Positions 36,177 to 45,711 are shown, numbered from the stretch's first letter. The stretch: 64,000 bases of DNA from Shimia aestuarii (GCF_022814865.1 NZ_JAKVRD010000004.1:62001-126000); one strand, 5' to 3'. A program made the numbers and translations. Notes: a model not told the origin generated them from the letters alone.

Positions 36177-36474
36177 GTCTCACTCCTTGTTGGTGCGCAA
36201 TTTGCGCTTCGATGCGACGGCATTGCCTGCCGTTCGCGGTTGAGTGTCTTGTTGAGAAAACGGCAATTGGCACACGCCCCACATGCGGCGCAGACCTGAC
36301 ATCCCCTCTCGACTGGTCCCACTATCAATCTAAGGATTTGCAAAATGCAAGTCTCTCCGACAAGTTTACCCAACGCCAGTGTCGTCGCCTCTTGCGGGTG
36401 TTTGACATGCGGGCAAAGCTGTCGTTAGCGTCAAGCTATTGACCAAATAGAAAAATCAGCAGGGAAGCCGCCAG
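36177..36474. promoter_or_regulatory. Divergent control region of the ABC importer locus
   Basis: This 298-bp region separates the start codons of the binding protein (minus) and the ATPase (plus). It is clearly AT-richer than the flanking genes. It contains TTGCA-aaa-TGCAA at 36338-36350, a small palindrome that could bind a regulator. TTGACA at 36402 lies 17 bp before TTAGCG, and TTGACC at 36440 is close to the ATPase gene. No regulator gene is adjacent. Confidence 0.5.
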
Positions 36475-38295
36475 ATGTTGGACAACACGATCGCCTCGGT
36501 CGAAAATCTGCGAGTCGAGTTCGAAACCAAGAACGGTAAAGTTGTCGGGGTGGAGGATGTTTCCTTTGCCGTGAAGCCGGGGGAAACCGTTTGTATCGTT
36601 GGCGAATCCGGTTCTGGGAAATCGGTGTCGAGCCTGTCTCTGATGCGGCTGATCGAGTATGGCGGTGGCGAGATTTCGGGCGGGCGCCTGCTTTTTGATC
36701 GCAAGGAAGGCGGCGAGGTCGATCTTGCCAAAACCGACCAAGGTCTCATGCGAACGATTCGCGGAAATGAGATCGGGATGATCTTCCAAGAGCCGATGAC
36801 GGCGCTCAATCCGGTGTTCACGGTGGGCAGACAGCTTACAGAAGGGCTTCGTCTGCACAAAAAACTGTCACGCGAGCAAGCCGAGGCTCGGGCACTCGAA
36901 TTGTTGCAGCAGGTGCGGATCCCCGAGCCGGAGCGGCGCCTCAAGCAATATCCGCATGAACTCTCGGGCGGGATGCGGCAGCGCGTGGTGATCGCGATGG
37001 CCATGGCCTGTGAGCCGCGCCTGTTGATTGCAGATGAGCCGACGACGGCGCTCGACGTGACGATTCAGGCGGAAATTCTTGCGCTGATGGACCGCCTCAA
37101 GCGCGAGACGGGCACCGCGGTGATGTTCATCACCCATGATATGGCAGTGGTGGCGCAAATGGCGGACCGGGTTGTCGTGATGTTCCGCGGCAATAAGGTC
37201 GAGGAAGGTCCGGTCGAGGAGATCTTCGAGAACCCCAAGCATGACTACACCAAGGCGCTTTTGGCGGCGGTGCCGAAACTTGGCGAGATGACCGGCACCG
37301 ACCTGCCGCGCCCGATGAAGCTCTTTGGGGTGGAGGGGCAGACGCTTGATCCGATTCCAGGTGAAGAGACCCCAATCCTTGAGGTGAGAAACCTTGTGAC
37401 GCGCTTTCCGGTGCAGGGCGGCCTATTGCGCCGCACGGTGGCACGGGTCCATGCCGTCGAGGACGTGTCCTTTACGGTGAATAAGGGGCAGACCCTGTCG
37501 CTCGTGGGCGAGTCGGGCTGCGGCAAGTCGACAGTAGGGCGGTCCTTGATGCGGCTCGTGGAACCGGAATCGGGGCATGTCGAGTTTGACTGCTGCGATG
37601 TTCTTTCCTTGTCGCAGAAAGAAATGCACAAGGTGCGCCGCGATTTACAGATGATCTTTCAGGATCCGTTCGCCTCGCTCAATCCGCAGATGCAGCTCAT
37701 GGAGCAGGTCGCGGAACCGATGCGCAACTACGGCACCCACAAGGGCAGCGAGATGCAGGATCGAGTCGCGCATTTGTTCGACCGGGTGGAATTGCCGCGC
37801 AGTTTCATGAAGAGATTCCCGCATGAGCTTTCGGGAGGGCAGCGGCAGCGGATCGCGATTGCCCGCGCGCTTGCTCTTAACCCCAAGTTGATCGTGGCGG
37901 ATGAAGCGGTCTCGGCGCTTGATGTGTCTGTGCAGGCGCAGGTGTTGAACCTGATGATGGAATTGCAGGCGGAACTGGGCCTGAGCTACTTGTTCATCAG
38001 CCATGACATGGCGGTGGTCGAACGGGTGAGCCATTATGTCGGGGTGATGTATCTTGGCCGGATCGTGGAGATCGGACCGCGCCGGGCCGTGTTCGAAGAC
38101 CCGCAACACCCGTACACGCGGGCGCTTATGAAGGCTGTGCCAGTGGCCGATCCGCGTCAGCGCAAGAGCGAGAGAGATCTCAATTTCAAGCCGATCCCGT
38201 CGCCCATCCATCCGGTTGGCTATGAGGCCGCGCCGAGCGAATACCGAGAGGTTTCGCCGGGACACAAGATCCTGACGACGGATAGCGGATACTGA
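36475..38295 (+). CDS. Two-domain ABC ATPase of the peptide importer (DppD-DppF fusion type)
   Basis: A 606-residue ATPase made of two fused nucleotide-binding domains, as in GsiA. The first domain has Walker A GESGSGKS at 43-50, signature LSGGMRQR and Walker B LLIADEPTTALD. The second has GESGCGKST near 345, signature LSGGQRQR and LIVADEAVSALD, where alanine replaces the usual proline after the catalytic glutamate. Each domain ends with an oligopeptide-transport C-terminal extension (HDYTKALLAAVP and HPYTRALMKAVP). It is divergent from the other transporter genes and heads the plus-strand group of hydrolases. CAGGGAAG precedes the ATG. Confidence 0.95.
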   Translation: MLDNTIASVENLRVEFETKNGKVVGVEDVSFAVKPGETVCIVGESGSGKSVSSLSLMRLIEYGGGEISGGRLLFDRKEGGEVDLAKTDQGLMRTIRGNEIGMIFQEPMTALNPVFTVGRQLTEGLRLHKKLSREQAEARALELLQQVRIPEPERRLKQYPHELSGGMRQRVVIAMAMACEPRLLIADEPTTALDVTIQAEILALMDRLKRETGTAVMFITHDMAVVAQMADRVVVMFRGNKVEEGPVEEIFENPKHDYTKALLAAVPKLGEMTGTDLPRPMKLFGVEGQTLDPIPGEETPILEVRNLVTRFPVQGGLLRRTVARVHAVEDVSFTVNKGQTLSLVGESGCGKSTVGRSLMRLVEPESGHVEFDCCDVLSLSQKEMHKVRRDLQMIFQDPFASLNPQMQLMEQVAEPMRNYGTHKGSEMQDRVAHLFDRVELPRSFMKRFPHELSGGQRQRIAIARALALNPKLIVADEAVSALDVSVQAQVLNLMMELQAELGLSYLFISHDMAVVERVSHYVGVMYLGRIVEIGPRRAVFEDPQHPYTRALMKAVPVADPRQRKSERDLNFKPIPSPIHPVGYEAAPSEYREVSPGHKILTTDSGY

Positions 38296-38404
38296 ACCTC
38301 ATGACGATTTTACAAGGGATGCGGGTTGTGCCGCAGCGGAGCGCGTTGGCCTCGTCGGGCGAACGCGATAGGAGCGCGGCAACACGTATCGAAAGGCCGA
38401 ACCG

Positions 38405-39568
38405 ATGAGCGAGACACTTTCCGCACGCGAGATCATGGAGAAGCTTGTGAGCTTTCCCTCGGTCAGCGATGTCAGCAACCTGCCCCTGATCGAGTGGGTT
38501 GATGACTATCTCAGTGGGCATGGCATCACCGTGCATCGCCACTACAACGAGACCAACGAGAAAGCCGCGGTCTTTGCCCATGTCGGGCCAGAGATTGAGG
38601 GCGGGATCGTGTTGTCGGGACATACGGATGTCGTGCCGGTTGAGGGACAGCCATGGTCATCGGACCCGTTCGAAGTCGTCGAGCGCGATGGCAAGCTCTA
38701 CGGGCGCGGTGTCTGCGACATGAAGAGTTTCGACGCGCTGGCGATCTGGGCCTTAGTGGAGGCTCATTCCGCAGAGGTGCAGCGTCCGCTGCAGATCGCG
38801 CTAAGCTATGACGAGGAAATCGGCTGCACCGGTGCGCCGCCGCTTATCGCGGCGATGGATGGCAAGGTGCCGAAAGCCAGTTCGGTGATCGTGGGCGAGC
38901 CGTCGATGATGCAGGCGGTGACGGGCCACAAGGGCGGCACGGGGTTCGAGGTGCATGTGCGCGGTTTCGAGGTGCATAGCTCGATCATGCACACCGGCGT
39001 CAACGCGATCATGTACGGGGCCAAGCTCATCGAGTGGGCCAACGAGATGAATGAGGAAAACCGCGCCAAGGTGCCGAGCGAGATCGATGCGATGTTCGAG
39101 CCCCCCTGGACGACGGTGCATGTTGGCAAGATCGAAGGCGGCACGGCGCATAATATCACGGCGCTCGACTGCCGGTTCGCGCTCACCTTCCGGGTCGTGC
39201 CGGGGGAAAGCGCCGAGGGGTGGGCCAACCGATTCCGCGAGAAGGTGGCCGAGGTCGAGGCCGAGATGCAGGCGGTGCGCCCGGAGGCGCATATCGTGCT
39301 TGAGGAAATGTTCGACGTGCCGGGCCTTGTACCTGAGAAAGACGGCGAGGCCGAACAGATTGTGCGCCGCCTCACCGGGGATAATGCGCCGCGTGTTGTC
39401 AGCTATGGCACCGAAGCCGGGCACTTCCAGAATGGCGGGTATTCCGGTGTGGTTTGTGGCCCCGGGAATATCGAACAGGCGCATCAGCCGGATGAGTTCC
39501 TGACCGTGGCACAGTTCGAAGCTGGCGAAGCCTTTATGCGACGATTGGTCGACATGCTGCGGGGCTGA
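38405..39568 (+). CDS. argE: Acetylornithine deacetylase-like M20 metallohydrolase
   Basis: A 387-residue di-zinc deacetylase of the ArgE subfamily. Metal and catalytic motifs are visible: SGHTDVVPVEGQPW, YGRGVCDMKSFDA, SYDEEIGCTGAPP with the general-base glutamate, and GTEAGHFQNGGY near the C-terminus. The dimerisation insert occupies about residues 180-290. ArgE deacetylates N2-acetylornithine, but in this catabolic setting it may act on another N-acylated amino acid. Its ATG follows the ATPase by about 110 bp. It is followed closely by the FAD oxidoreductase (5 bp). Confidence 0.9.
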   Translation: MSETLSAREIMEKLVSFPSVSDVSNLPLIEWVDDYLSGHGITVHRHYNETNEKAAVFAHVGPEIEGGIVLSGHTDVVPVEGQPWSSDPFEVVERDGKLYGRGVCDMKSFDALAIWALVEAHSAEVQRPLQIALSYDEEIGCTGAPPLIAAMDGKVPKASSVIVGEPSMMQAVTGHKGGTGFEVHVRGFEVHSSIMHTGVNAIMYGAKLIEWANEMNEENRAKVPSEIDAMFEPPWTTVHVGKIEGGTAHNITALDCRFALTFRVVPGESAEGWANRFREKVAEVEAEMQAVRPEAHIVLEEMFDVPGLVPEKDGEAEQIVRRLTGDNAPRVVSYGTEAGHFQNGGYSGVVCGPGNIEQAHQPDEFLTVAQFEAGEAFMRRLVDMLRG

Positions 39569-39573
39569 GGCAT

Positions 39574-40914
39574 ATGGCGTTTGTGATCCATATGGGCCTT
39601 GCCGCCGAACATACCGGGCCGCTTCCGAAAGAGGCGGACGTGGTTATCATCGGCGGAGGGATCATCGGGATCACGGCGGCATATTATCTTGCCAAGAAGG
39701 GGCTTCGCCCGGTCGTCCTCGAGAAAGGGCGGATCGCGGGCGAACAATCCTCGCGCAACTGGGGCTGGATTCGGCAGCAGGGGCGCGACCTCGCGGAATT
39801 GCCGATCATGATGGAGGCGAACCGTCTCTGGAAAGACCTCGCGGCGGAGGTTGGCGAGGATCTTGGGCTTACAACCTGTGGGCTGACCTATCTGGCGAAA
39901 GATGAAGCTGATGAGGCGCGCTACGAGGCGTGGCTGAAAGGGGCGCGCGAGATCGGGGTCGATAGCCGGATGCTCTCCGGGGCCGACGTCGGCGAGATGT
40001 TTCCCGGCATAGCAAAGACGTTCCGGGGTGCGCTTCATACGGCATCGGACATGAGGGCCGAACCGTTCATCGCGGTGCCGGCACTGGCGCGGGCGGCGGT
40101 GCGCGAGGGCGCGGTGATCCTCGAGGGCTGCGCGGCGCGGGTCTTGGATCGCGAGGGCGGCAAGGTCGCGGGCGTCGTCACCGAGAAAGGCCGTATTCGC
40201 GCGCCGGAGGTGATTGTCGCGGGCGGCGCGTGGTCGTCGCTTTTCCTGCGCAATGAGGGGATCAAGATCCCGCAGCTTTCGGTGCGCGCAACCGTGGCGG
40301 CGACAAATGCCCTTCCGGATGTGCATCAGGGCGGCGCGAATGGCGACGGTCTTGCGTTTCGGCGGCGGCAGGACGGGGGCTATACGCTCGCCTCGGCGGG
40401 GTATCATGAACTTTATATCGGGCCGGATGCGTTTCGCCATTTCCCGGCCTATATCCCAGAGCTGATCCGCGATCCGTTCGGACGGACCTACAGGCCGCGC
40501 GCGCCTAAGGGCTACCCGGACGGTTGGGGGACGAAACGGCGGTTCGGCGCGGATGCGCCAACGCCGTTTGAGGCGATGCGGATATTGGACCCATTGCCGA
40601 ACACGGCGATTGTCGAGAAGATCCGAGCGGATTTCGAGGCGCTTTTCCCGGCGCTCGGCAAGGTCGAGATCAGGACGAGCTGGGCCGGGATGATCGACTC
40701 GCTTCCCGATATTGTGCCGGTGGTGGATCGCGCGCCGCTCGAAGGGCTTTCGATCTGCACGGGGATGTGTGGGCATGGGTTTGGGATTGGTCCGGCGTTT
40801 GGGCGGATTATGGCGGATTTGGTGTCGGGCGGTGAGCTTGGCCACGCTCTGAACCGCTTCCGGGTCACACGGTTTTCAGACGGGTCGAAGCTTGAGCTTG
40901 GGCCGGATATCTGA
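39574..40914 (+). CDS. FAD-dependent amine/D-amino-acid oxidoreductase (DadA-like)
   Basis: A 446-residue DAO-family flavoenzyme. The dinucleotide-binding motif VVIIGGGIIGITAAYYLAKK is at about residues 23-42. SSRNWGWIRQQGRDLAELP follows, and the C-terminal FAD-binding GMCGHGFGIGPAFG is present. Such enzymes oxidise secondary amines or amino acids to imino acids. The gene starts 5 bp after argE and precedes two amidohydrolases, so it probably oxidises an amino acid released by them. Whether it is an oxidase or uses a membrane acceptor is unclear. Confidence 0.88.
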   Translation: MAFVIHMGLAAEHTGPLPKEADVVIIGGGIIGITAAYYLAKKGLRPVVLEKGRIAGEQSSRNWGWIRQQGRDLAELPIMMEANRLWKDLAAEVGEDLGLTTCGLTYLAKDEADEARYEAWLKGAREIGVDSRMLSGADVGEMFPGIAKTFRGALHTASDMRAEPFIAVPALARAAVREGAVILEGCAARVLDREGGKVAGVVTEKGRIRAPEVIVAGGAWSSLFLRNEGIKIPQLSVRATVAATNALPDVHQGGANGDGLAFRRRQDGGYTLASAGYHELYIGPDAFRHFPAYIPELIRDPFGRTYRPRAPKGYPDGWGTKRRFGADAPTPFEAMRILDPLPNTAIVEKIRADFEALFPALGKVEIRTSWAGMIDSLPDIVPVVDRAPLEGLSICTGMCGHGFGIGPAFGRIMADLVSGGELGHALNRFRVTRFSDGSKLELGPDI

Positions 40915-40943
40915 CGAGTTTTGCGAGACAGAGGGGTGGCGTC

Positions 40944-42116
40944 ATGCCGATACGCAATCGTATTGCAGAAATGCAGGAAAATATCACGGAGTGGCGGCGC
41001 CACCTGCACCAGCATCCAGAGCTTCTCTATGATGTGCACAAGACGGCGGGCTTTGTTGTCGAGCGCCTTGAAGGCTTTGGCGTGGACGAAATCACGCCGG
41101 GGATCGGGCAGACCGGGGTTGTTGCCGTCATCAAGGGCAAGAGCGACACAAAAGGCCGCGTGATCGGGTTGCGCGCGGATATGGACGCGCTGCCGATCGA
41201 GGAGGCTTCGGGTGTGGACTATGCCAGCACGGTGCCGGGTAAGATGCACGCCTGTGGCCATGATGGGCATACGGCGATCCTTCTCGGGACGGCACAATAC
41301 CTTTCGGAGACGCGCAATTTCGACGGCACGGTGGTGTTGATCTTCCAGCCCGCCGAAGAGGGCGGCGCGGGTGGCAAGGCGATGTGTGACGATGGGCTTA
41401 TGGAGCGTTGGGGGATTCAGGAGGTCTATGGGCTGCACAATATGCCGGGCCTGCCTGTCGGATCTTTTGCGACGCGGCCCGGTCCGCTTCTTGCCTCGGC
41501 GGACGAGTTCGAGATCGTGGTGACAGGCAAGGGCGGCCATGCGGCGGCCCCGCATGAGGCAGTCGACACGACCTTGGTCGCGGCACAGATCGTTGTGGCG
41601 CTTCAATCCATCGTGTCGCGCAGCGTCAACCCGATCCATCGTGTGGTGCTCACCGTGGGCACATTCGAGAGCGACAGCAACGCCTCTAACGTCATTGCGC
41701 ACCGGGTGCGGATGAAGGGGACAGTGCGCACGCTTGACCCTGAGGGGCGGGGGCTTGCCGAGATGCGTATCCGGCAAATCGCAGAGCACACGGCACAGGC
41801 CTATGGCGCAGAGGCCGAGGTCACGTGGGATGAGGGCTATCCGGTCACCATCAACACCGAGGCGGAAACCGCCTATGCGGTTGATGCGGCGCGGGCGGTC
41901 TCGGACAATGTGGACGAGGTGACGGACCCGATCATGCCGGCGGAAGATTTCTCTTTCATGCTGCAGGAGCGGCCCGGAGCCTATATCTTTCTGGGCAATG
42001 GGGATGGGCCGATGTGCCACCACCCGGCCTATATCTTCGAAGATGACGCGATCCCGTTTGGGTGTAGCTGGTTCGCGGAACTGGTCGAGCGGCGGATGCC
42101 GCTGACCAACAACTAG
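40944..42116 (+). CDS. M20 amidohydrolase (hippurate hydrolase-like), first tandem copy
   Basis: A 390-residue metalloamidase of the hippurate/indoleacetyl-amino-acid hydrolase group. Motifs include WRRHLHQHPELLYD, GLRADMDALPI, MHACGHDGHTA, QPAEEGGAGGKAM and GNGDGPMCHHPAY. These enzymes cleave N-acyl-amino acids. It is more than half identical to the next gene over the N-terminal 60 residues, so the pair is a tandem duplication. GAGGGGTGGCGTC precedes the ATG at 40944. It is cotranscribed with the FAD oxidoreductase in all likelihood. Confidence 0.92.
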   Translation: MPIRNRIAEMQENITEWRRHLHQHPELLYDVHKTAGFVVERLEGFGVDEITPGIGQTGVVAVIKGKSDTKGRVIGLRADMDALPIEEASGVDYASTVPGKMHACGHDGHTAILLGTAQYLSETRNFDGTVVLIFQPAEEGGAGGKAMCDDGLMERWGIQEVYGLHNMPGLPVGSFATRPGPLLASADEFEIVVTGKGGHAAAPHEAVDTTLVAAQIVVALQSIVSRSVNPIHRVVLTVGTFESDSNASNVIAHRVRMKGTVRTLDPEGRGLAEMRIRQIAEHTAQAYGAEAEVTWDEGYPVTINTEAETAYAVDAARAVSDNVDEVTDPIMPAEDFSFMLQERPGAYIFLGNGDGPMCHHPAYIFEDDAIPFGCSWFAELVERRMPLTNN

Positions 42117-42146
42117 AGACAACGTGCAAGAACAGGAGCGAGAGAC

Positions 42147-43310
42147 ATGCCCGTTAAGAACAGATTTGCAGAATTGCAGGACGAGATCACCGCATGGCGG
42201 CGCGATCTTCATGAGAACCCGGAGATCCTCTTTGAGACCCACCGCACCAGCGCGATCGTGGCGGAAAAGCTCGAAGCATTCGGCTGTGATGAGGTCGTGA
42301 CCGGGATTGGCCGCACCGGTGTCGTAGGTGTCATCAAGGGCAAGACGACAGGATCAGGCAAGGTCATTGGCTTGCGCGCGGATATGGACGCGTTGCCGAT
42401 CCATGAACAGACCGGGCTCGACTATGCTTCCAAGACCGATGGCGCGATGCACGCCTGCGGCCATGACGGCCATACGGCGATGCTTTTGGGCGCGGCGAAA
42501 TACCTGTCCGAGACGCGCAATTTCGACGGCACCGTGGTTGTCATTTTCCAGCCCGCCGAAGAAGGCGGCGGCGGCGGCAAGGAAATGTGCGACGATGGTA
42601 TGATGGAGCGCTGGGGCATTCAGGAAGTCTATGGGATGCACAATTGGCCGGGCAAACCGGTTGGCTCCTTCGCGATCCGCTCGGGGCCGTTCTTTGCCGC
42701 AACGGACCAGTTCGACATTCATTTCGAGGGCAAGGGGGGGCACGCTGCGAAACCGCATGAGACCATCGACACCACGGTGATGGGGGCGCAGGCGGTGACC
42801 GCGCTTCAGACCATCGCCAGCCGCAATGCCGATCCGATCGATCAGGTGGTTGTCTCGGTGACTTCGTTCGAGACCTCCTCGAAGGCGTTCAACGTTATTC
42901 CGCAGAAAGTCCATCTCAAGGGCACGGTGCGCACGCTCAGCCCTGAGATGCGCGATTTGGCGGAAGGACGGATCAAGGGGATTTGCGACGGTATCGCAGC
43001 GACTTTTGGCGGCACGGTCGAGGTCATCTATCACCGCGGCTACCCGGTCATGGTCAACTCGGACGAGCAGACCGATTTTGCCGTGGACGTGGCGAAGGCT
43101 GTGAGCGGCGATTGCGAAGAGGCGCCGCTTGTCATGGGCGGCGAGGATTTCGCCTTCATGCTCGAAGAGCGGCCCGGTGCCTATATCCTTGTCGGCAATG
43201 GCGACACGGCGATGGTGCACCACCCGGAATACAACTTTAACGACGAGGCCATCCCGGCGGGTTGTAGCTGGTGGGCGGAGATCGTCGAACAGCGGATGCC
43301 CGCGGCGTGA
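42147..43310 (+). CDS. M20 amidohydrolase (hippurate hydrolase-like), second tandem copy
   Basis: A 387-residue paralogue of the preceding gene. It keeps the same metal motifs (GLRADMDALPI, MHACGHDGHTA, QPAEEGGGGGKEM, GGEDFAFMLEERPGAYI). It differs in the substrate-lining segment, for example YGMHNWPGKPVGSFAIRSGP instead of NMPGLPVGSFATRPGP. That suggests a shifted acyl or amino-acid preference. AGGAGCGAGAG precedes its ATG. It is the last gene of the plus-strand group and is followed by repeat copy C and an intrinsic terminator. Confidence 0.92.
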   Translation: MPVKNRFAELQDEITAWRRDLHENPEILFETHRTSAIVAEKLEAFGCDEVVTGIGRTGVVGVIKGKTTGSGKVIGLRADMDALPIHEQTGLDYASKTDGAMHACGHDGHTAMLLGAAKYLSETRNFDGTVVVIFQPAEEGGGGGKEMCDDGMMERWGIQEVYGMHNWPGKPVGSFAIRSGPFFAATDQFDIHFEGKGGHAAKPHETIDTTVMGAQAVTALQTIASRNADPIDQVVVSVTSFETSSKAFNVIPQKVHLKGTVRTLSPEMRDLAEGRIKGICDGIAATFGGTVEVIYHRGYPVMVNSDEQTDFAVDVAKAVSGDCEEAPLVMGGEDFAFMLEERPGAYILVGNGDTAMVHHPEYNFNDEAIPAGCSWWAEIVEQRMPAA

Positions 43311-43322
43311 CGTGACGGGGCG

Positions 43323-43389
43323 GAGGGGCGTTGCCCCTCTTGGCCGCACACGGCCAATTCACCCCAGAGTATTTGTCACAGAGAAGAAG
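43323..43389 (+). repeat. Copy C of the dispersed 3'-end hairpin element
   Basis: It starts 12 bp after the amidohydrolase stop. Hairpin one is GAGGGGC-gtt-GCCCCTC (43323-43339). Hairpin two is TTGGCCG-caca-CGGCCAA (43340-43357). The tail is TTCACCCCAGAGTATTTGTC then ACAGAGAAGAAG. With copy D it is the best-preserved pair. A separate U-tailed terminator follows immediately, so the element is not needed for termination here. Confidence 0.8.
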
Positions 43390-43390
43390 A

Positions 43391-43416
43391 AAGGGGCGCT
43401 CTTGGGCGCCCTTTTT
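43391..43416 (+). terminator. Intrinsic terminator of the hydrolase operon
   Basis: AAGGGGCGC-tcttgg-GCGCCCTT, with one bulged G, is followed by TTT. It abuts the stop codon of the convergent waaA gene. Confidence 0.8.
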
Positions 43417-44696
43417 CATGCCTCGATCAGGGCGCGCAGGCGGGCGGCGATGTCGTCCTGAAGGTTCTTGGCAGAGGTGACATAGGCGCGGGCGTTGTCC
43501 TGTAGCGGAGCGAGGCGCGGGGTCTGAAAGAGGCCCGCAACCGTGAGCCCGAGCGCTGTCGCGTCTTCGACTTCGAGGCAGGCGTCGCGGCGGGTCATTT
43601 CGCCATAGGCCAGCGCGAAATTGGCGTAGAGGGGGCCGTGCAGGATCGCGCAGCCGAAATGCGCGGGCTCGTAGGGGTTATGGCCACCGACAGGGGCGAA
43701 GGAGCCTGCGACGAAGACCACAGGCGCGAGGTGATACCAGAGACCGGTCTCTCCGAGCGTGTCGGCGAGGTAGATCTGGGTGTCTGGACCGGGGTCCTGA
43801 CCCGCGCTGCGGCGGGCGATTTGCCAACCTTCCTCGGCCAGTTGGTGCGCGATGGCATTGGCGCGCTCGGGGTGGCGCGGCACGAGAATGAGGAGGCTTT
43901 CGCGGGAGGTGCCAGTGACGATGCGATGAGCGGCGGACACCTGTTCTTCTTCGCCCTCGTGGGTCGAGGCGGCGACCCAGAGCGGGCGGTCCCCGATCAA
44001 TGCAGATAAGCGCGCGGCCTCGTCCGGGTCGATAGGCAAGGCGTCGGCATCGGCCTTGAGATCGCCGGTTGTCGAGGTCACCATGGCATCCGCGCCGAGC
44101 AGGGCCAAGGCCTGTTCCGTGCCCTTTACCTGGCACAGGATCAGGGAGAAACGGGCAAAGAGGCTTTCAGCCGTGGCAGAGAGTTTCTGCCAGCGTTTGA
44201 GGGAGCGCGCCGAGAGGCGGGCATTCAAGAGCACGAGCGGCAGGCCGCGACGGTGAGCGGCGACGATCTGGTTGGGCCAGATTTCGCTTTCGACAAAGGC
44301 GACAAGGTCGGGGCGCCAGTGATCGAGGAAACGCCGGGTCGCCTGCGGTGTGTCGAGCGGCGAGAACTGATGCAAGGCCCCGTCGGGCAAGCGTTCGGCC
44401 GCGAGGGTGGCGGAGGTGGCGGTGGTCGTGGTCACGAGGACGTGGACGCCATCGGCGACAAGCCGGTCGACAAGGCCGAGGATCGAGCGAAACTCGCCGA
44501 CGCTGACCGCGTGTATCCAGACCAGACGTCCTTCTGGGCGTGCCACGCTAGTGCGTCCGGCGCGTTCGCTCAGGCGGTCGAGAGGGCCATTGGTTTCGAC
44601 AAAGCGCTTGCGTGCTTCGCGCATCGCCAATGGTGCGCCAAGGGCTGTCAGCGCCTGATACAGGCGGTAGGTCAAGGTCAGCGCGGGCGCGGCCAT
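43416..44696 (-). CDS. waaA: 3-deoxy-D-manno-octulosonic-acid (Kdo) transferase
   Basis: Membrane-associated glycosyltransferase that adds Kdo to lipid IV-A in lipopolysaccharide synthesis. The 426-residue protein has the N-terminal WIHAVSVGEFRSILGLVDRL, the acceptor-side LVAFVESEIWPNQI and the C-terminal nucleotide-sugar site FVAGSFAPVGGHNPYEPAHF. All are WaaA signatures. The length is normal. It starts 7 bp after the moaA stop on the same strand, so both are probably on one mRNA despite unrelated pathways. The GGAG directly before the ATG is too close to be a good ribosome site, so translation may depend on moaA. Confidence 0.95.
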   Translation of the reverse strand: MAAPALTLTYRLYQALTALGAPLAMREARKRFVETNGPLDRLSERAGRTSVARPEGRLVWIHAVSVGEFRSILGLVDRLVADGVHVLVTTTTATSATLAAERLPDGALHQFSPLDTPQATRRFLDHWRPDLVAFVESEIWPNQIVAAHRRGLPLVLLNARLSARSLKRWQKLSATAESLFARFSLILCQVKGTEQALALLGADAMVTSTTGDLKADADALPIDPDEAARLSALIGDRPLWVAASTHEGEEEQVSAAHRIVTGTSRESLLILVPRHPERANAIAHQLAEEGWQIARRSAGQDPGPDTQIYLADTLGETGLWYHLAPVVFVAGSFAPVGGHNPYEPAHFGCAILHGPLYANFALAYGEMTRRDACLEVEDATALGLTVAGLFQTPRLAPLQDNARAYVTSAKNLQDDIAARLRALIEA

Positions 44697-44703
44697 CTCC
44701 GGA

Positions 44704-45711
44704 TCAGCCGCCCGTATGGCTCATGTGGCGGGTCATCTGGCCGTCGGGGCGTTGGCGCGAATAATCGAAATCATGCCCTTTGGGCTTGAGTGCGATGGCG
44801 GCGCGGATGGCGTCCTTGAGGGCGGTGTCGTCACTGCTGCCGCGCAGGGCGGGACGCAGATCATACATGTCTTCCTGTCCAAGGCACATGAAGAGTTCCC
44901 CGGTGCACGTCAGGCGCACGCGGTTGCAACTTTCGCAAAAGTTATGCGTCAGCGGCGTGATGAAGCCGATCTTTTGGCCGGTTTCTTCAAGCCGGACATA
45001 GCGGGCCGGCCCCCCGGAGCGTTCGGAAAGATCGGTGACTGTGTAGCGTTCTGCGAGGCGGGCGCGCAGGTCTTTCAGCGACCAGTATTGATCCAGCCGG
45101 TCCTCGTTGCCGAGGTCACCCATCGGCATGACTTCGATCCAAGTGAGGTCCATGTCGCGGGAGGCGCACCATTCGGTGAGGTCAAAGAGCTCGGACTCGT
45201 TAAACCCCTTGAGAGCGACGGCATTGATCTTGACGCGCATGCCAACACGCTGGGCCGCGTCAATGCCGCGCAACACTTGCGGCAGACGGCCCCACCGGGT
45301 CACCTCGGCAAATTTGGCCTCATTGATCGTGTCGAGCGAGATATTGACCCGGCGCACACCTGCCGCCCAGAGATCATCGGCAAAGCGCTCGAGCTGCGAC
45401 CCGTTGGTTGTCAGCGTCAATTCGCGCAGAGCGCCGCTTTCGAGGTGTCGGGACATGGAATCGAAGAAGGTCATGATCCCGCGCCGCACCAGCGGTTCTC
45501 CGCCGGTGATGCGCAGTTTCTCGACCCCGAGTTCGACGAAATTCGTGCAGACCCGGTCCAGTTCTTCCAGTGTAAGCAGCTCTTTCTTGGGCAGAAATGT
45601 CATGTTTTCCGCCATGCAATAGACACAGCGGAAGTCGCAACGGTCAGTCACGGACACGCGCAGGTAATTGACAGCGCGTTGGAAGGGGTCGATCAATGGG
45701 GCATCGGTCAT
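44704..45711 (-). CDS. moaA: GTP 3',8-cyclase (molybdenum cofactor biosynthesis)
   Basis: Radical-SAM enzyme for the first step of molybdopterin synthesis. The SAM cluster motif is CDFRCVYC (Cys25, Cys29, Cys32). The second cluster motif is [19 protein letters not shown] near residue 258, and [11 protein letters not shown] is the glycine-rich SAM site. The C-terminus ends in Gly-Gly, required for activity in MoaA. At 335 residues it is full length. It precedes waaA and is divergent from the lipoprotein gene; their upstream regions overlap within about 40 bp. moaC is not in the window. Confidence 0.97.
   Translation of the reverse strand: MTDAPLIDPFQRAVNYLRVSVTDRCDFRCVYCMAENMTFLPKKELLTLEELDRVCTNFVELGVEKLRITGGEPLVRRGIMTFFDSMSRHLESGALRELTLTTNGSQLERFADDLWAAGVRRVNISLDTINEAKFAEVTRWGRLPQVLRGIDAAQRVGMRVKINAVALKGFNESELFDLTEWCASRDMDLTWIEVMPMGDLGNEDRLDQYWSLKDLRARLAERYTVTDLSERSGGPARYVRLEETGQKIGFITPLTHNFCESCNRVRLTCTGELFMCLGQEDMYDLRPALRGSSDDTALKDAIRAAIALKPKGHDFDYSRQRPDGQMTRHMSHTGG

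Noticed and set aside
34419-36299. 626-codon open frame antisense to the binding-protein gene
   Set aside because: Produced by codon bias of the real gene on the minus strand. No domain and no ribosome site.
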